Origin: Fodinibacter luteus
Lineage (GTDB): Bacteria; Actinomycetota; Actinomycetes; Actinomycetales; Dermatophilaceae
Assembly: GCF_039541575.1 (NCBI RefSeq)
Contig: NZ_BAABGM010000017.1
Location: forward strand, 4,652 to 68,651
Length of the DNA stretch: 64,000 bases
Direction of reading: 5' to 3'
The position numbers were made by a program, and so were the translations under genes. Shown in pieces: positions 25,540-33,584 of this stretch; the stretch's first letter is position 1; each line of letters begins with the position of its first letter. The notes beneath the pieces are model-generated. The model searched no databases. It was given only the letters and a program-made list of their open reading frames with translations, and had not been told where the DNA came from.

Positions 25540-26390
25540 ACACCCACCGCACCGACTGGCACGTCGAGGACGAGGACCTGGCCGCGTACGGCACCGGGTC
25601 ACTCGCCTCGGTGCCCGCCACCTCCGTCGAGGCGCACCTGATGGGCTGCGAAGGATGCCGCGAGCGTCTCGCCCGCACTGGGCAGCCGCAGGACATCGAG
25701 GACGCCTGGCTCACCCTGGCCGACGCCGTCGACCGGCCGTCGACCGGCCCGCTGGGCCGGCTCACCGGGCGGCACCACCTCCTGCGGTCCTCGGTCGCGA
25801 CCCCCACCATGCTCGCTGCGGCCCTCGCCGGCATCGCGCTCGTGGTGGCTGTACCCCTCGTGGCGGCTGTCGTCGCGGGGGATGCCGCCCTGGTCGCGCT
25901 GCTCGTCGGTGCGCCCCTCGCGCCGGTCACCGCTGCGGGGCTGGCCTACCGCGACTGGGCGGACCCCGCCGGCGAGATCAGCCTGGCGACACCGTCGACC
26001 GGTCTCCCGCTGGTCGCCAAGCGGGCCCTCCTCGTCTCCGTGGGTGCGCTGTTGGCGGCGGGTGTCAGCCTGTTCGTCGTGAGCACGTGGGTCGCCGCAC
26101 CCGCCGCCCTGTTCTTCTCCTGGTGCCTGCCGGGCCTGGCCCTGTCGGCGCTGGTGATGCTCGCCGGGACCACCCGGCTGGATCCGCTGCGCGTCGCCCT
26201 CGGCCTCGGCCTGACCTGGGCGGCCGCGGTCGTGGCCGGCTCCTGGGCGCCGCGCAGCCTGCGCCCCGAGGCCGTCCTGCACGTTCTGGCGACCCCTGAG
26301 CTCCAGACGGCCGCCCTTTCGATCGTCGTCGTCTCCCTTTTCACCACGGTCGCCCGACGCGACCTCGTCTCCTACCGGAGGACCGCATGA
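25536..26390 (+). CDS. Zinc-binding anti-sigma factor with membrane domain
   Basis: This encodes 284 residues from GTG 25536, overlapping the sigma-factor stop. The N-terminal part has the ZAS signature H-X3-C-X2-C (HLMGCEGCRERL; His34, Cys38, Cys41). Six or so hydrophobic helices follow in the C-terminal 200 residues (for example MLAAALAGIALVVAVPLVAAV cut by short loops, LLVSVGALLAAGVSLFVVS, AALFFSWCLPGLALSALVML). It probably holds the sigma factor inactive at the membrane until a signal arrives. Its stop overlaps the ABC ATPase ATG (ATGA). Confidence 0.87.
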   Translation: MNTHRTDWHVEDEDLAAYGTGSLASVPATSVEAHLMGCEGCRERLARTGQPQDIEDAWLTLADAVDRPSTGPLGRLTGRHHLLRSSVATPTMLAAALAGIALVVAVPLVAAVVAGDAALVALLVGAPLAPVTAAGLAYRDWADPAGEISLATPSTGLPLVAKRALLVSVGALLAAGVSLFVVSTWVAAPAALFFSWCLPGLALSALVMLAGTTRLDPLRVALGLGLTWAAAVVAGSWAPRSLRPEAVLHVLATPELQTAALSIVVVSLFTTVARRDLVSYRRTA

Positions 26391-27241
26391 CCATCCTGAC
26401 CTCGGTTGCATCTCTCGAGATCGACGAGCTGACCAAGACGTACGGGCGCACCAAGGCGCTGGACGGCGTGTCCTTCTCGGCGGGTCGCGGCGTCATCGGG
26501 TTGCTCGGCCCGAACGGCGCCGGCAAGACCACACTGCTGCGGATGGTGGCGACCGTGCTTGCCCCGGACTCGGGCAGCCTGCGGCTGCTGGGCCTGGACC
26601 CGGCCGACCCCGCCCAGCGGATCGACATCCGTCGCCGGCTCGGGTACCTGCCGCAGTCCCCCGGCCTCTACGCGGGGTTCACCCCGTTCGACCTCGTCGA
26701 CTACGTGGCCGTGCTCAAGGAGCACACCGACCGCGACTGGCGTCGCGACGAGACCCGACGGGTGCTCGAGTCCGTCGGACTGGCCGACGTCATGCACCAG
26801 AAGATCCGCCGCCTGTCAGGGGGGATGAAGCAGCGCGTCGCCCTGGCCGCGGCGATGGTCGGCAGCCCGGACCTGCTCGTCCTCGACGAACCGGCCAACG
26901 GGCTCGACCCCGACCAGCGCCTCCAGCTGCGCTCCCTGCTGAGCCAGTCCTCAACGGTGCTGATGTCGACACACAACATCTCGGAGGTCGGGGCACTCTG
27001 CCAGAGCGTCTACGTCATGTTCTCCGGACGCGTCCGCTTCGCCGGCACCCCCGCCGAGCTGGCCGGGCTCGCGGCCGGACGGGTGTGGGAGGACGACTCC
27101 CAGGACCCGCGCGCCATCCGCAGCTGGATGACCGCGACCGGGGCCTTCCGGCACCTCGGCGAGCCGCCCGCCGGGGCGCAGGTCGTCGACCCCACCCTCG
27201 ACGACGGCTACCTCTTCCTCGCCCGCCAGGAACACCGGTGA
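26387..27241 (+). CDS. ABC transporter ATP-binding protein
   Basis: This encodes 284 residues. Walker A is GPNGAGKT (41-48), the Q-loop Gln is at 90 (LGYLPQSPGLY), the signature motif is LSGGMKQR (143-150), Walker B is LLVLDEPA (163-170), and the H-loop is VLMSTHNISE. The CcmA/NatA-like architecture fits an exporter. The two membrane proteins that follow with overlapping starts are the probable partners. The substrate is unknown. Confidence 0.93.
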   Translation: MTILTSVASLEIDELTKTYGRTKALDGVSFSAGRGVIGLLGPNGAGKTTLLRMVATVLAPDSGSLRLLGLDPADPAQRIDIRRRLGYLPQSPGLYAGFTPFDLVDYVAVLKEHTDRDWRRDETRRVLESVGLADVMHQKIRRLSGGMKQRVALAAAMVGSPDLLVLDEPANGLDPDQRLQLRSLLSQSSTVLMSTHNISEVGALCQSVYVMFSGRVRFAGTPAELAGLAAGRVWEDDSQDPRAIRSWMTATGAFRHLGEPPAGAQVVDPTLDDGYLFLARQEHR

Positions 27242-27795
27242 ACCCGGCCTGGCTGGCGCCCACCGCTCGCGCCGTGCCCTGGCAACCCCTCGCCGGCGTG
27301 GCCGCCTGCCTGACCGTGGTGTGCGCGTTCGCCCTCACCCAAGGGCACTGGCCCTGGGGCGTCCTCGACGTCGCCGCCGCCGGCCTCGCCGCCGCCGTGG
27401 TGGCCGGCCTGCGCGACCCTGCGGCCAACCTCCTCAGTGCCGTGCCGACCTCGGCCGCCCGTCGCCGCGCCCGGCGCCAGGTGCTGCTCGTGCCGGCAGC
27501 GGTGGGGCTGTGGCTCGCCTACCTCGCCGTGGGCCACGTCGTGGCACCCGGCATGGGATGGCCCGTCGGCCCCGCCGTCGCACTCACCGCGACCGGCCTG
27601 GCCGTCGTCGCCTGGGCGCCGGATCGCATCGCCGTCGAAGCCGGCGTCGCCACCCCGCTGATCTGGGTCGCGCTCGCCAGGACCGGCGTCGTCATCGACG
27701 ACCAGTACTCGCAGGTGGTGTTCGCATTCCAGCACCACCCGTGGATCGTGACCGCCGCGGCCGCAGCCGCGCTCTTGATGGGAAGGAACCGATGA
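27238..27795 (+). CDS. ABC-associated membrane protein
   Basis: This encodes 185 residues from GTG 27238, overlapping the ATPase stop. It has about four to five hydrophobic segments (PLAGVAACLTVVCAFAL, LDVAAAGLAAAVVAGL, QVLLVPAAVGLWLAYLAVGH, AVALTATGLAVVAWAP). No conserved motif is recognised. Tight coupling on both sides makes it a likely component of the transporter encoded here. Confidence 0.8.
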   Translation: MNPAWLAPTARAVPWQPLAGVAACLTVVCAFALTQGHWPWGVLDVAAAGLAAAVVAGLRDPAANLLSAVPTSAARRRARRQVLLVPAAVGLWLAYLAVGHVVAPGMGWPVGPAVALTATGLAVVAWAPDRIAVEAGVATPLIWVALARTGVVIDDQYSQVVFAFQHHPWIVTAAAAAALLMGRNR

Positions 27796-28697
27796 GCACC
27801 ACCACCCAGGCCAGCCCCCGGCTGGCCACCACCCCACAGGCACCGATGTGGGCACTGGCCCGCGTCGAGGCCGGCCGGATGCTGCGCTCCCCAGCGCCGT
27901 GGATCGGCATCGCCCTGTGGGCGGCATCCAACGCCTTCACCCTGACCAGTGCCCCCGGGTGGGTCAGCTCCCAGTACATGGAGCTGACCACATCCGCCAC
28001 CTTCCTCGCCCTCGGCGTCTCGATCGCGGTCGCGTACGCCTTCGGCCGAGAGCGCACCAACGTCTCGGAGGAGGCATCCATGCCGGCCGACCAACGGGCC
28101 GCGGGCCGGCTCCTCGGCGGTCTGTCGCTCGTGGCCCTCGTGGCGGTCGTCGTCGCCGCCGGAGCCGCGTGGCTGCGACTGCGGGGCGGCCTCCCCCTCG
28201 GAGCCGAACCGGGCCGGACCCTGCACGCCCACTTCTCCCTCCCCGAACTCCTCCAGCCAGTGCTCGTCGCGGCCTTCGCGGTCGCCCTGGGAGCCGCCGT
28301 CGTCCACCTGGCCCGCCACCCGCTCACGGCATCCATCGTGCTGTTCGTGTTCTGGTTCATCGCCGGCCCGGCCTACTGGACGATCAACGGACCCGTGCTG
28401 CGATGGCTCACCCCGGTACAGGTCCAGCCCATCTCCGTGGAGGCCGCCCCGGCGACCACCGACCCGCTGACCCTGCCCGCCACCTGGCTGCTGGAAGGCC
28501 CGGGTCCGTTCCAGGACCACTGGGCACGCCTCCTCGTCCTGCCCGAGCTGGCCGCCTGGCACGACCTCTACCTCGTTGCCCTCACCCTGCTCACCGCAGC
28601 CGTCGCCCTGCCCGGTCGGTACCGCCGCCCGCTCCTCGTCGTCGGCACCGTCCTCGCCATCGTCGCGATCGCGCTCCAGCGCAGCGTGACCCCGTGA
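27792..28697 (+). CDS. ABC transporter permease-like membrane protein
   Basis: This encodes 301 residues from ATG 27792, with GGAAGGA just upstream and a 4-nt overlap with the previous gene. The architecture is that of an ABC-2-like permease: a cytoplasmic N-terminus (MWALARVEAGRMLRSPAPWI), several membrane segments, and a long extracytoplasmic loop near residues 225-260. The short conserved AR(V/I)E...L(R)SP start is common in such permeases. With the ATPase at 26387 it should form an exporter of unknown substrate. Confidence 0.83.
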   Translation: MSTTTQASPRLATTPQAPMWALARVEAGRMLRSPAPWIGIALWAASNAFTLTSAPGWVSSQYMELTTSATFLALGVSIAVAYAFGRERTNVSEEASMPADQRAAGRLLGGLSLVALVAVVVAAGAAWLRLRGGLPLGAEPGRTLHAHFSLPELLQPVLVAAFAVALGAAVVHLARHPLTASIVLFVFWFIAGPAYWTINGPVLRWLTPVQVQPISVEAAPATTDPLTLPATWLLEGPGPFQDHWARLLVLPELAAWHDLYLVALTLLTAAVALPGRYRRPLLVVGTVLAIVAIALQRSVTP

Positions 28698-29674
28698 AGC
28701 GAGCCACCGCGGTCGCGTTCCTGGCCAGCTGCGCCGTGCTGGCCGGGTGCTCAGCCCCCGCCGACCTCGACGGCGAGACGACCGAGGTCGGCCTGCCCCT
28801 CGGGCCAACCCCGACCGCAGCCCCGGGCCAGGACCCCACCCCCCTCGTCGTCGACACCGACCTGGGGGCCGACGACCTGCTCGCCCTGACCTTCCTGCTC
28901 CGCCACCCCGACGTCCACGTGCGAGCCATCACCATCACGGCCACCGGGTTCCTCGACTGCGACACAGGCCTCGACGTACTCGGCGGGCTGATCTCAGCCC
29001 TGGACGCGTCCCCACCACCAGTCGCGTGCGGGCGCAGCAACCCCGGCCCGGGCGCCCGCAGCTTCCCCGCTGCCTGGGCTGCGGCGGCCGCCACCGGGTC
29101 CGGAATCACACCGGATGCCGGCGCCCTCACCGCCAGCCCGGAACCTGCCGCCCAGCTCATCGCCGGACTCGCACAGAGCACGCAGGGTCTCGTTCTCGTG
29201 GCACTCGGACCCCTGACCAACGTCGCCGACGTCGCGATGCAGCACCCACAGGACTACGCCAAACTGGCCGCCGTCCATGCGATGGCCGGCTCGGTCAGCG
29301 GGCCGATCGTCGACGGCGTCGCCGAGTGGAACGCAGCAGCGGACCCTGCTGCACTGCAGACGGTGCTCGGGGCCCACACCCCGCTGACACTGGTCCCGGA
29401 AGACGCCGTGCCGCAGGCGAATCCGGACACGCTCACGATCCCGGCCGCCCGCGCGGTCATCGCCGCGAGCACGCTGCCAGCATGGTGGGACCTCGCCGCC
29501 GTCGCCGCACTCGTGGCACCGCAAGCCGGTCGCGCCCAGACCGCACAATGGGTCCTGCACCCAACCGCTGCGGGCCGGCTCGTGCCAGACGGTGACGGAC
29601 CAGTGCGGGTCGTCCGGTCCTTGGACGGGGCCGTTCTCGAGGCCGAGTACGCGCGGGTTTCCGCCAGTGGATGA
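28694..29674 (+). CDS. Lipoprotein inosine-uridine nucleoside hydrolase-like protein
   Basis: This encodes 326 residues from GTG 28694, overlapping the permease stop. The signal peptide ends in a lipobox, VLAGC, with lipidated Cys19. The nucleoside hydrolase calcium-site motif is LVVDTDLGADDLLAL near residues 51-65, and LVALGPLTNVADV is a second family landmark. The usual C-terminal His motif is not clearly seen, and WNAAADPAALQTVL replaces the typical phosphorylated-family block. It may cleave nucleosides outside the membrane or bind them without cleavage. Its inclusion in a sigma/anti-sigma/ABC operon is notable. Confidence 0.83.
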   Translation: MKRATAVAFLASCAVLAGCSAPADLDGETTEVGLPLGPTPTAAPGQDPTPLVVDTDLGADDLLALTFLLRHPDVHVRAITITATGFLDCDTGLDVLGGLISALDASPPPVACGRSNPGPGARSFPAAWAAAAATGSGITPDAGALTASPEPAAQLIAGLAQSTQGLVLVALGPLTNVADVAMQHPQDYAKLAAVHAMAGSVSGPIVDGVAEWNAAADPAALQTVLGAHTPLTLVPEDAVPQANPDTLTIPAARAVIAASTLPAWWDLAAVAALVAPQAGRAQTAQWVLHPTAAGRLVPDGDGPVRVVRSLDGAVLEAEYARVSASG

Positions 29675-29759
29675 GTGCCGCATTGGGCACCATGTCCATG
29701 TCCGAGCGACCGACGTCATGACCTGGCCAGCCCTCACTGGAGAACGGAGGCTGAACCCG

Positions 29760-30092
29760 ATGAACCGAACCACGGCAGGTGATGTTGTGTTCGCGCTTTC
29801 GACGGCGGCCGCGGCTTGCTGGCTGGCGTCCTACTCGTGGGTTCTCGGCCTCATTGTTCCGGCAGATGTCCTGGCTCTGGTCATCCCGATGGCGCTCTTG
29901 CTCACTCTGAACATCTCGCCATGGCTGGTGGCCGAAATCGCGGCGATCCTCCTGGGCCTCGCTGCTGCCGGCGTTGCTGTTCGAGTGGTTGGCGAGAAGC
30001 GAGATGGTCGCCGTAAAGCTGCGCTTCTCGCTGGTGTGGGCGGCGCCGCCGTTGCGCTGCTCTCGTTCCTCAGTCTGGCCAGCCCCGCATAG
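29760..30092 (+). CDS. Small membrane protein of unknown function
   Basis: This encodes 110 residues from ATG 29760, with GGAGG about 10 nt upstream. Three hydrophobic segments are visible: the N-terminal VVFALSTAAAACWLASYSW, the central ALVIPMALLLTLNISPWLVA, and the C-terminal AALLAGVGGAAVALLSFLSL. A basic VVGEKRDGRRK loop separates the last two. No family is recognised. It is a separate gene 85 nt after the nucleoside-hydrolase operon. Confidence 0.65.
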   Translation: MNRTTAGDVVFALSTAAAACWLASYSWVLGLIVPADVLALVIPMALLLTLNISPWLVAEIAAILLGLAAAGVAVRVVGEKRDGRRKAALLAGVGGAAVALLSFLSLASPA

Positions 30093-30480
30093 CGACCACG
30101 CTGCTCCCAACTGCAACGGTCGCGGCGATGCAGGCCAACGCGGCAGCCTCGCCGGCTTGCCACCGTCAGGAGGGACGGCTGGCGGCGCTGAGACTGTGAG
30201 GCCTCGACAGCAGCTCCCGCCCCAGGTCCTGGGAGGGCCGCCCGGTGCAGAGGTTGGCTGTGGTCCGTGGTCCATTGTCGCGGCTTCCCCGACGACGACG
30301 GTAATGTCAAGGGTCGGCGGGCACCCATGGGCTTGTTCGGGCACCTTCGATTTGTGACTGAACAGGTGCTGCTGTGCAGACCCCGTTGCGGGTGATGCCA
30401 CCCAGGTCATCTCGTCAAATCCACCACTGGCCCATCGACGTCCACCGGCGCCACGAGGCCACCACCGAAGGGAACCCTCC
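30093..30480. other. Gene-free stretch before the first DUF1269 gene
   Basis: This stretch of about 390 nt has no supported gene. It should contain the promoter of the DUF1269 gene, but no convincing -35/-10 pair stands out. Confidence 0.4.
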
Positions 30481-31044
30481 ATGTCCGACGACAGCATCGA
30501 CCAGACGTCCGAACTCACCGCCGAGGTCGCCGCGGTGAGCGACGGCGCGCGCACCCTGTTCATCGCCGACTTCAACGACACCGCAGCGGCCCACGAGGCG
30601 TACCAGGCCCTCAAGTCGCTCGAGGACGGACGCCACTTCGCCATCGACGGTGTCATCGTCGTCAACCGCGACGCCGACGGCAAGCTCGAGATCGAGAAGG
30701 CCACCGACCACTCCACCAAGAAGGGCCTGAAGTGGGGCCTCGTGGGCGGTGCAGCCCTCGGCCTGATCTTCCCGCCGTCGATCCTCGGCAGCGCCGCGGC
30801 CCTGGGCGCCGGCGGAGCCGCGCTGGGCAAGGCCCACCAGCTCCACGACAAGATCGGGCTCGAGAAGGACCTCTCCGACGCGGTGGCCGCCGGCCACTCC
30901 GGCATCGTCGCCCTGGTGTCCGACCCCGGAGCCGTCGAGATCCGCGACGCCCTCGCCAAGGCCAACGGCATCGTCGAACACGCCGTCAGTGACGTCGTCG
31001 CCAAGGACATCCACGCCATCGCGAACGAGGTCCAGAAGGGCTGA
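30481..31044 (+). CDS. DUF1269 domain-containing membrane protein (copy 1)
   Basis: This encodes 187 residues. An N-terminal alpha/beta part (TLFIADFNDTAAAHEAYQAL, then HFAIDGVIVVNRDADGKLEI) is followed by a glycine-rich hydrophobic zipper (GLVGGAALGLIFPPSILGSA then ALGAGGAALGKAHQL, about 81-120) and a C-terminal domain that includes SGIVALVSDP. This is the DUF1269 layout, often found with stress or hypoxia genes; the function is unknown. It is closely related to the copy at 54946-55500 in the same element. Confidence 0.88.
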   Translation: MSDDSIDQTSELTAEVAAVSDGARTLFIADFNDTAAAHEAYQALKSLEDGRHFAIDGVIVVNRDADGKLEIEKATDHSTKKGLKWGLVGGAALGLIFPPSILGSAAALGAGGAALGKAHQLHDKIGLEKDLSDAVAAGHSGIVALVSDPGAVEIRDALAKANGIVEHAVSDVVAKDIHAIANEVQKG

Positions 31045-31056
31045 CCGACTCTGCTG

Positions 31057-31100
31057 CATCCGTGGCCGGGCTCAGCCTGGGCTGAGCCCGGCCACGGATG
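31057..31100 (+). terminator. Strong terminator hairpin after DUF1269 copy 1
   Basis: A perfect 20-bp stem (31057-31076 with 31081-31100) closes a 4-nt loop (CTGG). It starts 12 nt after the stop codon. There is no U-tract, as expected for an actinobacterial I-shaped terminator. Confidence 0.75.
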
Positions 31101-31524
31101 CGTTGTCCGGAGCAGACTCGGATCAGGGCGCCTGAGTTGAGACCCACGGCAGGGGTGTTGGGCATCCGAGCCGTCGTTTGACCTCTGTCAGGACGTCCAA
31201 GCAGCAGCCCTGAGAGGGGCCCCTCTACCCGGCTTGGGCCTGCGGTCCACTCGTCGCTGCGGGCATGACGAGGGCCCAGTGCGCTGGGACCGAGTCGGCA
31301 TGCCCTTGCAGGTGCAGGGCAAATCGCGTCGCTGTCGAGAAAGTGAATGGGCTGGGGGCCGGGCCTGCGCTCGGTCGAGCACGTTGAGCGGGGGCGTGGT
31401 CCGCATGACGGTCTGGGAACAGGCCAGATCTCATTGCGGCGGCGTGTCAGGTGTTATGGGGGCTCCAGTACCCGGGAGGATGTGTGATGCACCACTGTCG
31501 GCCACGCGCTTCGAGGAGAACACC
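31101..31524. other. Gene-free stretch
   Basis: This stretch of about 420 nt lies between the hairpin and the next gene. It has no supported coding frame. Upstream extensions of the next open frame lack a Shine-Dalgarno and homology. Confidence 0.4.
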
Positions 31525-31932
31525 ATGAATGCCCAGCCCGCCACCGAGCCCAGCAGGACGGCGGTCGGCGTGACCGTGTTCGCCGCCGTCATGCTGATCA
31601 TGATCGGCGTCCTCCAGGCAATCCAGGGCCTGGTTGCCCTGGTCAACGACACGTTCTACGTCGCCGGGCAGGAGTACATCTTCACCTTCGACCTCACCAC
31701 CTGGGGATGGATCCACATCCTCCTCGGTGTAGTGGTTGCCGTCGCGGGTTACTTCGTGCTCCAGGGCAAGGTGTGGGCGCGCACCGTCGGCGTCATCGTC
31801 GCGTCGCTCAGTGCCCTCGTCAACTTCGCCTGGCTGCCCCATTACCCGCTCTGGGGTCTTGCCATCATCGCCCTTGACGTCTTCGTGATCTGGGCGCTGA
31901 CCGTCCACGGGCGGGACATCACGCGGGCCTGA
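31525..31932 (+). CDS. DUF7144-like four-helix membrane protein
   Basis: This encodes 135 residues from ATG 31525, with GAGGAG 6-11 nt upstream. Four membrane helices are visible: VFAAVMLIMIGVLQAIQGLV, WIHILLGVVVAVAGYFVL, VGVIVASLSALVNFAWLP and WGLAIIALDVFVIWAL. The pattern matches the actinobacterial family of small membrane proteins now called DUF7144; that name is from memory and moderately certain. No catalytic function is suggested. Confidence 0.78.
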   Translation: MNAQPATEPSRTAVGVTVFAAVMLIMIGVLQAIQGLVALVNDTFYVAGQEYIFTFDLTTWGWIHILLGVVVAVAGYFVLQGKVWARTVGVIVASLSALVNFAWLPHYPLWGLAIIALDVFVIWALTVHGRDITRA

Positions 31933-32342
31933 ATGCCCTGGTGGCGGCAGCCCCGCTGCACTGGAGCGGGCCCTGCACGGGTCCTGGGAAAGATCCGCCC
32001 CACCGCTGGCCGGGCTTCAGCTCTCGACAACTCTCGTGCTTGTCTGGAGCGGGAATGGACGTCGGCTGACGGCACCAGTACGTCGTCGCTTGGCGGACAA
32101 GCGCACCCATGTGCGGCCTCGGAATGAGCGAACGGGTGTCACCGGGCGCCGCCGACTCCCTGTTGGACGGCAAGGTGCACCTCACGCCGCCACAGGCAAT
32201 GGCGCACCGATGAAGTTGTCCCTTTGCCGACGAGCCCGGAGGACCTACCCCACAGCGCTCAAGCGTTCTGGGTAACCTCGGCTCGTCACCTACAGAACGC
32301 TGACGCTGAGCTCGGCCGTGCCCCTCCAGAGCGAGCGATGGG
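31933..32342. other. Gene-free stretch with a terminator-like hairpin
   Basis: This stretch of about 410 nt has no supported gene. AGCGTTCTG (32262-32270) and its complement near 32294-32302 form a hairpin just beyond the stop of the minus-strand lipoprotein gene and may terminate it. Confidence 0.35.
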
Positions 32343-33152
32343 TCAGCCGGTCGGTGGGGCGGGGTTCAGCAGTTCCTGTAGCCGGGCGATGGAGGCTGCC
32401 AGGACGACAGGGGTGGACGCCTGGTCCCCGGACGAGATCTGGGACTCGACGTCGGCGCGTGCTGCGCGCACGGCATCGCGCAGGTGCCGTGCCCGGGTAG
32501 CGCGGAGTTCGTCCGGCGCCGACGTCTCGAGGCCGGTCAGCCGGTCCTCGACGGCACTGGCACGGGCGGCGCTGACGTGCCAGCCGCCGGCGAGGGCATC
32601 GGGGGTCCCCGACTGCTGCAACTGTGGCAGCAGCTCCAGGGCCAGCCAGCGCACGTCCACCTCCGTCTCGGCTGCCTCGGCGTCCCAGGCGCTGCGTCGG
32701 CGCGCCCGGAGGATCAGGTACGCCACCAGTCCCGTCAGGACCACGGCGAGCAGCCACCAGAGCCAGGGGGGCAGCCCGCCCTCGGCGGTGTCGGTCCCAG
32801 TCGGTGCCGCCGAGGCAGTGGGCGTGGGTGTTGCGTTCTCCGTCGGCGTGGGGGTCTCGGAGGGGGTCTGCGGCACTGTCTGGGTGACGATCACCGACCT
32901 CGTCGGTCTGGGGGTTGGTGTCGGCGTGGGCTCCTGGGTCTCGGACGGTGCCTGCGAGGGTGTGGCGGTCTCGGGTACCTCGCTGCTCGGGGAGGTGCCG
33001 GGAACAGTCACGGAGGCTGACGGCAGGGTGCGGGTCGGAGACGGCAGGTTGCCCCCACCACCTCCACAGCCGCTGAGGAGCAGCACGGCGAGGATGGTCA
33101 CCGGAAGGATGGACGCCCGCACTCGAGCTTCGCCTGGGGTGTGAGTGTCCAT
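32343..33152 (-). CDS. Lipoprotein with Pro/Thr-rich linker and membrane segment
   Basis: This encodes 269 residues from ATG 33152. The signal peptide ends in LLLSGC (lipobox, Cys about residue 29), followed by GGGGG. A linker of about 100 residues rich in Thr, Pro and Ser (ETPTPTENATPTPT) follows. One membrane helix comes next (LPPWLWWLLAVVLTGLVAYL, about 127-146), then a basic stop-transfer and a helical cytoplasmic-type C-terminus. A lipidated N-terminus plus an internal helix would place the linker outside the cell. No function is recognised. No neighbour is coupled to it. Confidence 0.75.
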   Translation of the reverse strand: MDTHTPGEARVRASILPVTILAVLLLSGCGGGGGNLPSPTRTLPSASVTVPGTSPSSEVPETATPSQAPSETQEPTPTPTPRPTRSVIVTQTVPQTPSETPTPTENATPTPTASAAPTGTDTAEGGLPPWLWWLLAVVLTGLVAYLILRARRRSAWDAEAAETEVDVRWLALELLPQLQQSGTPDALAGGWHVSAARASAVEDRLTGLETSAPDELRATRARHLRDAVRAARADVESQISSGDQASTPVVLAASIARLQELLNPAPPTG

Positions 33153-33584
33153 CTCAGGGCCTTCCTGTCGCGGTCACTGGCTAGGTCAAAGTCTGGGTGC
33201 GCCCGCCGCGTCGGGCATCACCCGCACCGGGTGGGGGGCACGACGGGTGGGCCGGCCCCGTAGGCCTCACCGTCATCTCGCTCAGTCCCTGATGCTCCGT
33301 CGAAGTGACTCATGGTGGTTCAGTCCGGTCTGGGTGTAGCCGCGTCGCATGTGCGGCGCGGCGGTCGCCCTCGCGGGGAGCCCCCGACTGGCTCGGCCAG
33401 CGGTGAAGTCCTGTGACCTAGTGGGTCGGCACCACATCCCACCCGAGGTCGCGGGCCTGCACAGCCTCGATCACGCTCACCCAGGGTGGGTGAAGCCCCT
33501 TCCCTTGGACGGCTGCCAGCATCCGAACACGTCGTCGGAACCGGGACGGGCCGGCCCTGGACGACTCGGACGAACGGAGCGGCA
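33153..33584. other. Intergenic region upstream of the phosphoketolase gene
   Basis: This stretch of about 430 nt lies between divergent genes. It must carry both promoters, but no clear boxes were found. A GC-rich CGGGACGGGCCGGCCC sequence sits about 40 nt before the phosphoketolase start and resembles the CGGGAC half-sites at 22755; this is weak. Confidence 0.35.
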
